A stretch of 64,000 nt of DNA from Roseomonas sp. (lineage in GTDB: Bacteria; Pseudomonadota; Alphaproteobacteria; Acetobacterales; Acetobacteraceae): positions 62,001 to 126,000 of the forward strand of contig JADCFP010000034.1 of the NCBI GenBank assembly GCA_020249465.1. The letters are read 5' to 3'. Numbering within the stretch: the stretch's first letter is position 1; each line of letters opens with the position of its first letter. The translations under genes and the position numbers were made by a program. The notes below the pieces were generated by a model that saw only the letters and a list, made by a program, of their open reading frames with translations, was not told the DNA's origin and did no database searches. Of the stretch, positions 8,817-17,091 are shown in pieces.

Positions 8817-9626
8817 TTAGCTGCCGACCTTGAGCGTTGAGGTCAGGCCGCGTAGGCAAGCCAGGATAGAGAGCGGCGTGATCTTGCCGGTGCGGGGATT
8901 TTCCTCGGAAGGCACGTTTTCAATCGTCATGGTGAGCCGCACCGTGGAAGCCTCCACCCGAATGGTGTGCGTATTGCGGGTCACGGCGGGGTCGGCCCAG
9001 ATTTCGACCATGGTGCGGTCCGGCCCGATGCCGGCCAAGGCGAGCGCGGCGGCGACATTGACATTGGCGGGGAAGCCCTGCGCGGCATCAAAGGCATTGC
9101 CCTTGAAAACACGCGTCGCGCTGGTGATGGCGCCGACATCAATCTTGTTCTTTTCAAGATAGGGCGCGCCGGCCAGGCCACGCGGGGGCTTGCGGGTTTC
9201 GATGGTGACACTTTCCACATCGCCCTCGGCCGCGGCGCGCACGGCATCAAGGCCAAGTAAGGCGCCGGTGGGCACAATGATGCGCGCCCCCTTGGCCCGC
9301 GCCCGTTCCACCAGATGCATGCGCGGCAGCAGCGCACCGACCGATGAGGGCACGAAGATGCGCCCAGCTTCAATCGCGGCGGTGGCGATTTCTTCGAACA
9401 CCGAAGCCGGTGCGGCTTCCACCACGATATCGCAGGCGGCGAGTTCCGCGTTGGAGACGATGCGCGGCGGGTTTTTGAACCCCGCCACATTCGCGGTGGC
9501 CTTGGCGTGATCCCGCGCGGAGGCCGCTGCGAGCTTCAGGCCCGGCACGCCCTTATCGAGCGCGCGGGCCAAATGGAGCCCAATCGCGCCCAAGCCTGCA
9601 ATGCCAACCGTCAAATCCTGCGCCAT
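8817..9626 (-). CDS. Aspartate dehydrogenase-like NAD(P)-dependent enzyme (NadX/DUF108 type)
   Basis: About 269 aa. An N-terminal Rossmann fold carries GLGAIG near residues 11-16, and the C-terminal half carries the catalytic-domain features of the aspartate dehydrogenase family (GALLGLDAVRAAAEG, GNAFDAAQGFPANVNVAAALALAG, the last part typical). The best-known members oxidise L-aspartate to iminoaspartate for NAD synthesis, but no nadA or nadC is nearby. Such genes often sit beside Bug-type receptors, as here, where they may act in catabolism. The frame begins at a GTG one codon earlier; the ATG at 9624-9626 with upstream GGAGGG is preferred. Confidence 0.75.
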   Translation of the reverse strand: MAQDLTVGIAGLGAIGLHLARALDKGVPGLKLAAASARDHAKATANVAGFKNPPRIVSNAELAACDIVVEAAPASVFEEIATAAIEAGRIFVPSSVGALLPRMHLVERARAKGARIIVPTGALLGLDAVRAAAEGDVESVTIETRKPPRGLAGAPYLEKNKIDVGAITSATRVFKGNAFDAAQGFPANVNVAAALALAGIGPDRTMVEIWADPAVTRNTHTIRVEASTVRLTMTIENVPSEENPRTGKITPLSILACLRGLTSTLKVGS

Positions 9627-9689
9627 CACGCCCTCCGATCAAATGTCGGGCGGCGCATAAGCCAAAATCATGGATTGGCAAAGCGGGGC

Positions 9690-10172
9690 TTATTCTTCCT
9701 TGAAGCCGTAATCCGGGATGCCCTGCTCATTCCCATAATACTTATAGGGCAGGAATTTGCCGGACATGGTGATCTTCACGCGATCGCCCTTGGGGTTCGC
9801 TTGGCGTTCGAAGTCGAAATCGAAATCAATGGCGGACATGATGCCATCGCCGAATTCCTCTTCGATCAGCGCCTTCCAGGCCGGGCCATTCACCATCACC
9901 ATTTCATAGAAGCGATAGATCAGCGGATCCGTCGGCGGCATTTGCGTGCCGCGATAGGGCACTTCATTCAGCATGCGCTGTTCAACCTCAGAAAGGCCAA
10001 ACAGCTTCGTGGCCTTGGCGGCGAGCGGCTTCACGAGCTTCATCTGCCCAAGCAGCGCGCCCACCACAAGGGTTGGCGACATGCCGCCGATTTCCTCGCA
10101 GATATATTTCCAGGACCAGCCTTTCTCGCGCTTGATATCGAGGATTTTTTCGGTGAGTTGGGCGCGCGTCAT
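9690..10172 (-). CDS. cynS: Cyanate hydratase (cyanase)
   Basis: A 160-aa enzyme that converts cyanate and bicarbonate to carbon dioxide and carbamate, which breaks down to ammonia. The N-terminal helical domain carries the GWSWKYICEEIGG segment. The catalytic residues known from E. coli CynS are all present in order: Arg87 and Glu90 in IYRFYE, and Ser113 in GIMSAIDF. Length is close to the E. coli protein (156). It lies 30 bp downstream of an ABC importer operon on the same strand, which supports cyanate as the imported substrate and a role in nitrogen supply or detoxification. Confidence 0.97.
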   Translation of the reverse strand: MTRAQLTEKILDIKREKGWSWKYICEEIGGMSPTLVVGALLGQMKLVKPLAAKATKLFGLSEVEQRMLNEVPYRGTQMPPTDPLIYRFYEMVMVNGPAWKALIEEEFGDGIMSAIDFDFDFERQANPKGDRVKITMSGKFLPYKYYGNEQGIPDYGFKEE

Positions 10173-10202
10173 CGCGTTTCTCCAGCTTTGGTTTGGGAAG
10201 GA

Positions 10203-11060
10203 TCACTCCGCCGCAAGCGGCGGGGCGGAAAGGGCAGGGCTGACGTCCGGCACGGCGCGGGCAGACCAGCCGGCCGGCGGTGCATCGGCCTTGAAGGCAC
10301 GCGACCGCGCGATCAGGAAATCGAGGATATGATCACGCAGCGCATGATAGCCCGGCATGTGGTGCAGATTGGCCCGCGTACGCGGCTTGGGCAGCGTGTT
10401 CAACGCAACCTCGGCAATGCGCGCCTCTGGCCCATTGGACATGAGCAGAATGCGGTCCGCGAGCAGAATAGCCTCATCCACATCATGGGTGATCATGAAG
10501 CCGGTCTGTTCGGATTCGGCGACCAGCCGCGCGACCTCATCCTGCAAAGCGCCGCGCGTGAGGGCATCAAGCGCCGAGAAGGGTTCGTCCATCAGCAGCA
10601 TTTTCGGATGGATGGCCAGCGCACGCGCTATCCCAACGCGTTGCTTCATGCCGCCGGAAAGCTCGGCTGGTTTGCGATCCGCGGCGTGATCCAGGCCAAC
10701 ACGCTTCAAGGCTTCCCGCGCGGCGGCATCGCAGGCAGCGCGCGACCAATCGCGATGGCGGCAGGAAATGGCGAAGGCGACATTGCCGGCGGCTGTCATC
10801 CAGGGCATCAGCGCATGGCCCTGAAAGACAACTGCGCGATCGAGTGATGGGCCGGAAATCGCCTGGCCATCCACAATCACCGCGCCATCATCGGGCGCTT
10901 CAAGCCCGGCCAGGATATTCAGGATGGTGGTTTTGCCGCAGCCCGAATGCCCAACCAGGCAGACGAATTCGCCGCGCGCAATGCCGAACCAGACATCCTG
11001 GAAAATCGTGGTCGGCCCATAGCGGCGCGCGACTCCTTCAATGGAAACATAGGAGGTCAT
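10203..11060 (-). CDS. cynD: Cyanate/nitrate-type ABC transporter, ATP-binding protein
   Basis: About 285 aa. Walker A GHSGCGKT (37-44), signature LSGGMKQ (134-140), Walker B LLMDEP (155-160) and the switch His in MITHDVDEA are all present. The family is NrtD/CynD/SsuB. The open frame runs 23 codons further upstream, but the ATG at 11058-11060 has an AGGAGG ribosome site, lies four bases after the permease stop, and gives the normal N-terminus. The C-terminal 60 residues after LPKPRTR match the nitrate-type extension (HHMPGYHALRDHILDFL). It should energise import through the adjacent permease. Confidence 0.9.
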   Translation of the reverse strand: MTSYVSIEGVARRYGPTTIFQDVWFGIARGEFVCLVGHSGCGKTTILNILAGLEAPDDGAVIVDGQAISGPSLDRAVVFQGHALMPWMTAAGNVAFAISCRHRDWSRAACDAAAREALKRVGLDHAADRKPAELSGGMKQRVGIARALAIHPKMLLMDEPFSALDALTRGALQDEVARLVAESEQTGFMITHDVDEAILLADRILLMSNGPEARIAEVALNTLPKPRTRANLHHMPGYHALRDHILDFLIARSRAFKADAPPAGWSARAVPDVSPALSAPPLAAE

Positions 11061-11064
11061 GGCG

Positions 11065-11916
11065 TTACTCCCGCCAGGCCACGGCACGTGCGCCGAGGCC
11101 AAGCAGCCGGTCCAGCGCAAGCCCGACAAGGCCGATCATGAGAATGGCAATCACGATATCGGCGATGGAAAGATTGTTCCATTGATTCCAGACCCAATAA
11201 CCAATGCCGGTGCCGCCCACCAACATCTCAGCGGCCACAATCACCAGCCAGGCAATGCCGATGGAAATGCGCATGCCGGTCACAATGGTGGGCGCGGCGG
11301 CGGGCATAATGACGCGAATGGCAGTGCGCCAACGCCCCGCTTCCAGCGTGCGCGCCACATTCAGCCATTCGCGCCGCACGCTGGCGACGCCAAAGGCCGT
11401 GTTCAGCAGCATGGGCCAGATGGAGCAGATGAAAATCACGAACACCGCTGAAATCGCACTATCCTTGATTGAATAAAGCGCCAATGGCATCCAGGCGAGC
11501 GGCGAGACTGGGCGCAGCACCTGAATGAAGGGATTGAGCGCAGCATTCAACAAGGGCGACATGCCAATGACGAAGCCAAGCGGAATGGCAACAATCGCGG
11601 CAAGCCCGAAGCCCGCGCCAACGCGCAGCAGCGAATAGGCGATTTGCACGCCAATCCCCTGATCATTCGGCCCGCGCACATAAAAGGGATCGGCCAGCAA
11701 TTCGAACAAGCGCGCGAAAATGGCGCTTGGCCCCGGCATGGGCGTGGTGCCGCCTTGCGCCGCTGCCTGGCCCAATAGCGCGGCGTATTCAGGATCAAGC
11801 GCAGGACCGCCGCCACCCGATTTGGGCATGACGGCGATTTCCCAGGCGCCCAGGAAGATCACCAGGATCAGCAGGGAAAGCCCGGCTGACCGCCAGAAGG
11901 AGACACTGGCAGACAT
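11065..11916 (-). CDS. cynB: Cyanate/nitrate-type ABC transporter permease
   Basis: A 283-aa inner-membrane protein with about six hydrophobic segments and an EAA-like loop at AGRWRTAIRVIMPAAAP, the ATPase contact of BPD-type permeases. It belongs to the NtrB/CynB/SsuC group; PVSPLAWMPLAL is typical. It follows the binding-protein gene, overlapping by one base (stop and start share position 11916), so translational coupling is likely. The substrate is inferred from downstream cynS; nitrate or a sulfonate cannot be excluded. Confidence 0.88.
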   Translation of the reverse strand: MSASVSFWRSAGLSLLILVIFLGAWEIAVMPKSGGGGPALDPEYAALLGQAAAQGGTTPMPGPSAIFARLFELLADPFYVRGPNDQGIGVQIAYSLLRVGAGFGLAAIVAIPLGFVIGMSPLLNAALNPFIQVLRPVSPLAWMPLALYSIKDSAISAVFVIFICSIWPMLLNTAFGVASVRREWLNVARTLEAGRWRTAIRVIMPAAAPTIVTGMRISIGIAWLVIVAAEMLVGGTGIGYWVWNQWNNLSIADIVIAILMIGLVGLALDRLLGLGARAVAWRE

Positions 11917-13271
11917 TACGAACGACGAATGGCGAAGCTGTTGAGATAGGCTTCCGGCTGCGCGGGATCAAAATCACGCCCAAAAATGCGATGCGTGCGC
12001 GAAGCACTCGCCGGCACGGTCATGCCAAGATCACGCATAGCTTTCGCGGCATCGGTTGCGAGAAACACCTGCTGCGCCACGGCCGCGTAATCCACATCGC
12101 CGCGGATTTGTCCCCAGCGCTTCATTTGCGTCAGGATCCAGACTGCCATGGAATGCCAGGGGAAGGGATCGAAATTGATCCGGTCCGGCACGCGTTGTAC
12201 GCGGCCAAGGCCATCGGCGAAGGTGCCGGTAAGCACCTGTTCCACCACGGTCTGCGGCTGGTTCAGGTAATTTTGCCCCGATATGGCTTGCGCCACTTCG
12301 CGCCGGTTTTCTGCCTTAGAGGCATGGGCGGTCGCTTCAACAATCGCGCGCATCAGGGCTGCGAAAGTATTGGGCGTTTCGGTCATCATGCCGCGCGGCA
12401 CGGCAAAGGCGCAGCAGGGGTGACCATCCCAGAATTCCTTGGTCAGCACATGAATAAAGCCAACGCCATCAAACACCGCGCGCTGATTGAAGGGATCGGG
12501 GCCGAGGAAGCCATCAATGTTATCGGCGCGCAGATTGGCGACCATCTCCGGCGGCGGCACGGCGCGGATTTGGATATCGCGGTCAGGATCAAGCCCGGCT
12601 TCGGCAACATAGGCGCGCAGCAGATAGTTATGCATGGAAAAATCAAACGGCACGGCAAAGCGGAAGCCCCGCCAATCCTTGGGATCGCGCTTTTCCCTGT
12701 GCTTATTGGCGAGCGTGATCGCCTGGCCATTGGTGTTTTCAATCGCCGCGACGGACCATGGCACGGGCTGCGCCACGCCAACGCCAAGCGACATCGCAAC
12801 CGGCATGGGGGAGAGCATATGCGAGGCGTCATATTCCCGCGCGATGGATTTATCGCGAATCACCGCCCAACCCGCGGTGCGGATGACATCTACATTCAGG
12901 CCATTGCGCCTGTAGAAGCCCATGGGATCGGCCATGATGATCGGGGTCGCGCAAGTGATCGGAATGAAACCGATCTTGAGGTCGCGCTTTTCCGGCGTGC
13001 CGCCACCTTGCGCCATGGCTTCGCGCGCCCGTGCCAGGGGAAAGACGCTCTCAAGCGCAGCGAATAGCGTGCCGGCGCCAACCGCATTGATCAGCGCGCG
13101 CCGCGTGGCGGCTTGCGGAAAGGCCGCGCGCAGCACCGCTTCCTGCGCAACCTTCCCATAAGCGTCGGTGCCATCGGCTGGCGCGGCATCACACGCAAAA
13201 CCCGTGGCGTGAGTGGCACCGCAGCCGCAAGCGGCAAGGTGACGCGAAGGTGGGCGGGGGCGAAAGGCCAT
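11916..13271 (-). CDS. cynA: ABC transporter substrate-binding protein, NrtA/CmpA/CynA type
   Basis: A 451-aa periplasmic receptor. The leader is long: about 55 residues precede TRRALINAVGAGTLFAALE, which looks like a twin-arginine-type signal, and the mature domain begins near LKIGFIPITCATPIIMAD, the NrtA/CmpA signature. A Cys-rich front (residues 15-30) is unusual, so the true start may be further downstream. It is the first gene of the cynA-B-D-S order and would capture cyanate or nitrate. A possible sigma-54 promoter lies about 50 bp upstream. Confidence 0.82.
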   Translation of the reverse strand: MAFRPRPPSRHLAACGCGATHATGFACDAAPADGTDAYGKVAQEAVLRAAFPQAATRRALINAVGAGTLFAALESVFPLARAREAMAQGGGTPEKRDLKIGFIPITCATPIIMADPMGFYRRNGLNVDVIRTAGWAVIRDKSIAREYDASHMLSPMPVAMSLGVGVAQPVPWSVAAIENTNGQAITLANKHREKRDPKDWRGFRFAVPFDFSMHNYLLRAYVAEAGLDPDRDIQIRAVPPPEMVANLRADNIDGFLGPDPFNQRAVFDGVGFIHVLTKEFWDGHPCCAFAVPRGMMTETPNTFAALMRAIVEATAHASKAENRREVAQAISGQNYLNQPQTVVEQVLTGTFADGLGRVQRVPDRINFDPFPWHSMAVWILTQMKRWGQIRGDVDYAAVAQQVFLATDAAKAMRDLGMTVPASASRTHRIFGRDFDPAQPEAYLNSFAIRRS

Positions 13272-13320
13272 GTCATATCTCCCGGATCGTCAGCGCAGGG
13301 CGTTGTGCTGGTCCGGTAGA

Positions 13321-13334
13321 GCAAAGCGTGTGCC
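13321..13334 (-). promoter_or_regulatory. Possible sigma-54 (-24/-12) promoter of the cyanate operon
   Basis: On the minus strand the sequence reads GGCACACGCTTTGC, that is GGCAC-N5-TTGC with the invariant GG and GC ten bases apart. It lies about 50 bp upstream of the cynA start, a suitable distance. Sigma-54 control fits a nitrogen-scavenging operon. No clear NtrC half-site pair was identified upstream, so this is a pattern match only. Confidence 0.45.
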
Positions 13335-13529
13335 GCAAATTGAGGCGTGACCAACCCTATAAATCGGGTTCTTTGCCTAAATAAATGTCTTTTGGCCTAA
13401 GTTTTAGGCGACTGCCCGGTTGGGTGGCTGTGCAAAGCCAAAGAGCCTTGCGCTCATTTAAAGCCGCAAAAAGGACACTTAACCAACTCGGCCAGCCTTC
13501 GCGGAGAGTCCGGTGATGGTCCTGCGGTG

Positions 13530-13907
13530 TTACGCTTCGACTTGCTTCGTCGCCCGGCGAAGCGCCGCACAAAGCCGTGAAAAACTCAGCCAGAAAGAGC
13601 CATGTTCAGGTGCCCGTTCGGGATGCTGGCCAAAGGCAGGTTCACCGCGCCGCAATAGCGGCAGGCGAGCTTCGAACCGCCCGCGCATGTTTTCCAGAAA
13701 GGCCGAGCTTGAGGCCATGTAAAGCTCCAGCATTTCTGCGGCCAGCTCGAGTTCCACCCGCGCATTGCCTTCAGTCGTGAAGCGCTTTAGCGCGCGGCTA
13801 TCTTCAGCCAGGGCGAGGTGGATGCGATGCAAATCCTGCAAATGCGACGCAACGCGTTGGCGGCATTCGCGGGCGCTATCGTCGGTTCCGGTGCTTGTTG
13901 GTTCCAT
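13530..13907 (-). CDS. Hypothetical protein, mostly helical
   Basis: About 125 aa from an ATG at 13905-13907 with GGAGG seven bases upstream; the frame is open 28 codons further but that stretch has no protein-like features. The product is predicted cytoplasmic and largely alpha-helical (long runs such as RVASHLQDLHRIHLALAEDS), with Arg-rich C-terminus and no membrane segment. The central part (LELAAEMLELYMASSSAFLE) could be a helical-bundle or phasin-like segment, which is only an impression. I do not recognise the family. Confidence 0.5.
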   Translation of the reverse strand: MEPTSTGTDDSARECRQRVASHLQDLHRIHLALAEDSRALKRFTTEGNARVELELAAEMLELYMASSSAFLENMRGRFEARLPLLRRGEPAFGQHPERAPEHGSFWLSFSRLCAALRRATKQVEA

Positions 13908-13997
13908 TGGATGCCTCCAAATGAAAGCATAGGTTGGATGCCTTAAATTTCCGTCAAATTGCCGATAGGTGGCCGCGAAAAACCGAGGCAATGCGAC

Positions 13998-14471
13998 TCA
14001 TTCTTTGGTCAGGCGCCCGCGCGCCGCTTCCTGCGAACCCAAGGCCGGCGCCAAGTGACCCACATTGCCAAGCCCGGTGGGCGGCATGCCGGCATAGATG
14101 GATTCATATTGCCCATCCTTGATCAGATAGGTTTCGTGCCAGATACCGACATCACCGCGCGCATCCCGCGCGGCGCGATTGAATGCTGCCCAAGCCGGGG
14201 CATGTAGTTTTTCGCGGTCTCGGGCATAGGCTTCCAGCGCTTCAAAGCTCCGCCAATATTGTATCAGCGCAAAAAACCCAAGCTGCGTGAAGCCGAGGAA
14301 ACCATGCGACGGATCAAGCGCCGAAACTTCGCGCAACATGCGCGGCATGGCGGAAGCCACCGGATACCATCGATGGATTTTCCAGGGCTTGTTGATGCGC
14401 ATGCCGATCAGAAACACCACGAAGTCGCCTTCGATGCGTGCTGTCATGCGATCGGGGATGAAGCGTGCCAC
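13998..14471 (-). CDS. DUF4188-type protein (monooxygenase-like small protein)
   Basis: A 157-aa protein. The pattern [19 protein letters not shown], then a [11 protein letters not shown] segment and [14 protein letters not shown], matches from memory the DUF4188 family, which has a dimeric ferredoxin-like (antibiotic-monooxygenase-like) appearance. HETY before the C-terminus is also conserved. GGAGG precedes the ATG. No cofactor motif is visible and the biochemical role is unknown. It is the last of a minus-strand group with the two glycosyltransferases upstream (gap 32 bp). Confidence 0.65.
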   Translation of the reverse strand: MARFIPDRMTARIEGDFVVFLIGMRINKPWKIHRWYPVASAMPRMLREVSALDPSHGFLGFTQLGFFALIQYWRSFEALEAYARDREKLHAPAWAAFNRAARDARGDVGIWHETYLIKDGQYESIYAGMPPTGLGNVGHLAPALGSQEAARGRLTKE

Positions 14472-14503
14472 GCGATGCCTCCGTTATTTGCCTGGTTTTC
14501 GTT

Positions 14504-15100
14504 CTAAAATTTGACTCCTGTGCTGCGAAGCGCTGCCAGATCCTCGGCGCTATCCACATCCCGCTTGGGGGGCAGCAGCGCGACGCGATGGCGGCGGAAA
14601 TTGATCAAGGTATCGGCCAGCGCATAATGGCTTGACCAGCGCACACTCCTGAACGGGCCATGCGGGCGCCTGGGTCCAAAGCCTACCAGCCAATAGCCAC
14701 CATCCAGCGCCGGGCCGAACACCGCATCGGCACGGCCCAGCGCGCGAAACCCAGCGGCGATATCGGCCGGCCCAAGCCCAGGAATATCGCTGCCGATCAG
14801 AATGGCGCGCGGGAAGGGGGCAAGTGCCTTTTCCATCCGCCGCCCCAAATCGCCGGAAACCTGCGCCACACGCGGCATGCCGGGCGGCGCAAGATTCGCC
14901 CAATCGGCGCGCGCCCCAGCTGGCGTGATGGCCAGCACCGTGCGCCAGCGCCGGTCACGCGCAATGGGCCAGGCAGTTGCTGCCAGCATGGCGCGGTAGA
15001 AGCGCAAGGCACTACGCGCACCAATACCCGCGGCCAGGCGTCGCTTCACCGCGCCAAGCCGTGGCGCGCGGGCGAAGATGATCACAACGGGACGGCGCAT
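14504..15100 (-). CDS. TIGR04282-type glycosyltransferase (DUF2064), arsenosugar-biosynthesis family
   Basis: About 198 aa. The start MRRPVVIIFARAPRLGAVKRR and the motif LIGSDIPGLGPADI, followed by GPALDGGYWLVG, are the family's nucleotide-sugar-binding and catalytic segments (GT-A-like fold). The open frame extends 44 codons upstream into the preceding gene; the ATG at 15098-15100 is chosen for the canonical start. It follows the TIGR04283-type gene by 17 bp. In some bacteria this pair is tied to arsenosugar synthesis, but no arsM or radical SAM ArsS-like gene is adjacent, so the product here is uncertain. Confidence 0.8.
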   Translation of the reverse strand: MRRPVVIIFARAPRLGAVKRRLAAGIGARSALRFYRAMLAATAWPIARDRRWRTVLAITPAGARADWANLAPPGMPRVAQVSGDLGRRMEKALAPFPRAILIGSDIPGLGPADIAAGFRALGRADAVFGPALDGGYWLVGFGPRRPHGPFRSVRWSSHYALADTLINFRRHRVALLPPKRDVDSAEDLAALRSTGVKF

Positions 15101-15117
15101 CACCCGAAGAAAGCCGA

Positions 15118-15804
15118 TCAGCGCCGGCGCGTATAGACCCGGGCGATGCGTTCCGGCGAAACCCCCGCGAACCACAGCGACAGGCAAAACAGGTTCCGCG
15201 CCGAGCGCGCATACCAGCCATCGCGCTGCCATTTCTCGGCCGAGGTGATGAAATCCACCGGCAGCGCCCGAAGCCGCTTGCGGCCAATGCGGCGGATCAG
15301 CGCGACATCTTCCATGAGTGGTATGGGCTCATAACCGCCAAGCGCTTTATAAAAATCACGCGCGATCAGCAGGCCCTGATCCCCATAGGGCAGGCCAAGC
15401 CATCGGCAGCGCCAGGCGACCATGGCTTCCAGGCGCCGAGCCTCGGGCGCGGCATCATCCAGCGCGAAGCGGAAATGGGCGGCCTTGGTCATATTCTCGG
15501 GCTGGCCGATGAAGCCCACCACGGCATTCCGCCAGCCCTGGCCGGGGCGCGTATCGGCATGAAGCGCCAGCAGCCAGGGCTGTGTTGCCGTGTCAGCCGC
15601 CGCGCGCAATTGCGGACCGCGACCGCGGGGCGCGCTGATCACCCGCGCGCCGGCGGCTTGCGCAAGCGCCGCTGTGCCATCGCTGCTGCCGCCATCGGCG
15701 ATGATGATTTCCGCCACCTGCCCGTGCAATGCCTCCAGCGTCGCTGGCAGGCTGGCGGCGGCGTTCAGCGTTGGGATGATGGCGGAGGCGGGCAAAACAC
15801 TCAT
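15118..15804 (-). CDS. TIGR04283-type family 2 glycosyltransferase
   Basis: A 228-aa GT-A glycosyltransferase. The N-terminus ASAIIPTLNAA, the ADGGSSDGT nucleotide-binding motif and LALHADTRPGQG (metal-binding His-Ala-Asp region) are clear, and GDQGLLIAR followed by LMEDVALIRRI supplies the catalytic acidic residues. TIGR04283 is the usual partner of the TIGR04282 enzyme encoded just downstream, and the pair is probably co-transcribed. Shares a 73-bp divergent region with the radical SAM gene. Acceptor sugar unknown. Confidence 0.82.
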   Translation of the reverse strand: MSVLPASAIIPTLNAAASLPATLEALHGQVAEIIIADGGSSDGTAALAQAAGARVISAPRGRGPQLRAAADTATQPWLLALHADTRPGQGWRNAVVGFIGQPENMTKAAHFRFALDDAAPEARRLEAMVAWRCRWLGLPYGDQGLLIARDFYKALGGYEPIPLMEDVALIRRIGRKRLRALPVDFITSAEKWQRDGWYARSARNLFCLSLWFAGVSPERIARVYTRRR

Positions 15805-15877
15805 TTGTTCTTATTTTGTTCTTGACCTGCGGCACCAGCTTTGGCAGGGTGGGGGCAATTGGAAAGGGAAGCACTCC

Positions 15878-17011
15878 ATGCCCGATGGTATCCCCAACCT
15901 GACGCCCAGCGATAGCGGCACAGCCTGCTTCGCCATGCCATCCCTCGCGCGTAAGGGGCGCGGCGCCGCCACCAACCCGGCCATGCGCTTCGAACCCACG
16001 CGGCGGGAGGCCTTTGATGATGGCTGGGCGACGCTTGAGCAAAGCTTCGCCGAATTGCCGCCCTTGCCCACCAGCCTGACCGAGGATCGCGCGAAATCAG
16101 CGCTGAGCTACAATGAAAGCCCTGATCTGGGGTTTGATCGGTCCATCAACCCCTATCGCGGCTGTGAGCATGGCTGCATCTACTGCTATGCTCGACCATC
16201 CCACGCCTATTTGGGCTTCTCGCCGGGGCTCGATTTCGAAACACGGCTGATGTTCAGGCCCGATATTGCGGCGCTGCTTGAGAAGGAGCTCCGCAAGCCT
16301 GGCTACCAGCCTCGCCCGATTGCGCTTGGCGCCAATACGGACCCCTATCAGCCGGTGGAGCGCCAATTGGGGCTCACGCGGGCCGTTTTGGACGTGCTGG
16401 ACCGCTTCAGCCACCCGGTCACCATTGTCACGAAATCGGCGGGCGTTTTGCGCGATGTGGATGTCCTGCAGCGGCTCGCCGCGCGCAATCTGGTGCGGGT
16501 CTGCCTTTCCGTGACCACGCTCGACCCTGCCTTGGCGCGCATTATGGAACCGCGCGCTGCGACGCCCGCGCGGCGGTTGCAGGCGATCCGGGAATTGACG
16601 GCAGCGGGCGTGCCCACCGCTATCCTGGCCGCGCCGATGATCCCGGCGGTGAATGACATGGAATTGGAAAAGCTGCTGGAACAGGGCGCGGCGGCGGGCG
16701 CGACCAGCGCGGGCTATGTGCTGCTGCGCCTGCCCCTGGAGATCAAACAGCTATTCGAGGAATGGTTGGCGCGGCATATGCCCGATCGCGCGGCGCGGGT
16801 GCTGTCGCTGATCCGCCAAACGCGCGGCGGCGCGCTGTATGACAGCCGCTTCGGCCAGCGTCAGACCGGCAGCGGGCCCTATGCCGAATTGCTCGCGCGG
16901 CGCTTTGCGGTGGCGATGCGCCGGCTTGGGCTGGAAAGGCGTGGCGGTGGGACGGGCGCGCTGGATTGCACGCGCTTTGCCGTGCCAGGAGCGCAGATGT
17001 CACTGTTCTAA
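15878..17011 (+). CDS. PA0069-family radical SAM protein
   Basis: A 377-aa protein. The radical SAM cluster motif CEHGCIYCYA places the [4Fe-4S] ligands at Cys96, Cys100 and Cys103. NPYRG just before it and ALGANTDPYQPVE after it are typical of the spore-photoproduct-lyase-like PA0069 family. The open frame begins 96 codons earlier, but the ATG at 15878 has GGAAAGGGA upstream and removes sequence that overlaps the divergent glycosyltransferase. The reaction of this widespread family is unknown; DNA repair has been suggested but not shown. Confidence 0.88.
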   Translation: MPDGIPNLTPSDSGTACFAMPSLARKGRGAATNPAMRFEPTRREAFDDGWATLEQSFAELPPLPTSLTEDRAKSALSYNESPDLGFDRSINPYRGCEHGCIYCYARPSHAYLGFSPGLDFETRLMFRPDIAALLEKELRKPGYQPRPIALGANTDPYQPVERQLGLTRAVLDVLDRFSHPVTIVTKSAGVLRDVDVLQRLAARNLVRVCLSVTTLDPALARIMEPRAATPARRLQAIRELTAAGVPTAILAAPMIPAVNDMELEKLLEQGAAAGATSAGYVLLRLPLEIKQLFEEWLARHMPDRAARVLSLIRQTRGGALYDSRFGQRQTGSGPYAELLARRFAVAMRRLGLERRGGGTGALDCTRFAVPGAQMSLF

Positions 17012-17091
17012 TTTGGCGTTTCAACCTGCTGGACGGGTAGGGGTTTTTCCGGGCAAGGAAGGCGCGCCGCTTCAGCCCGGAAGGAATCGCC

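Noticed and set aside
9507-10847. A 446-codon frame on the plus strand opposite cynS and the ABC ATPase
   Set aside because: Arg/His/Gly-rich product with no family features; both opposite genes have intact motifs and ribosome sites.
11991-13067. A 358-codon plus-strand frame opposite the binding-protein gene
   Set aside because: Composition is typical of the complement of a high-GC gene, and no ribosome site or motif is seen.
13321-13430. An NtrC-binding site pair upstream of the possible sigma-54 promoter
   Set aside because: No pair matching the dyad consensus was found.
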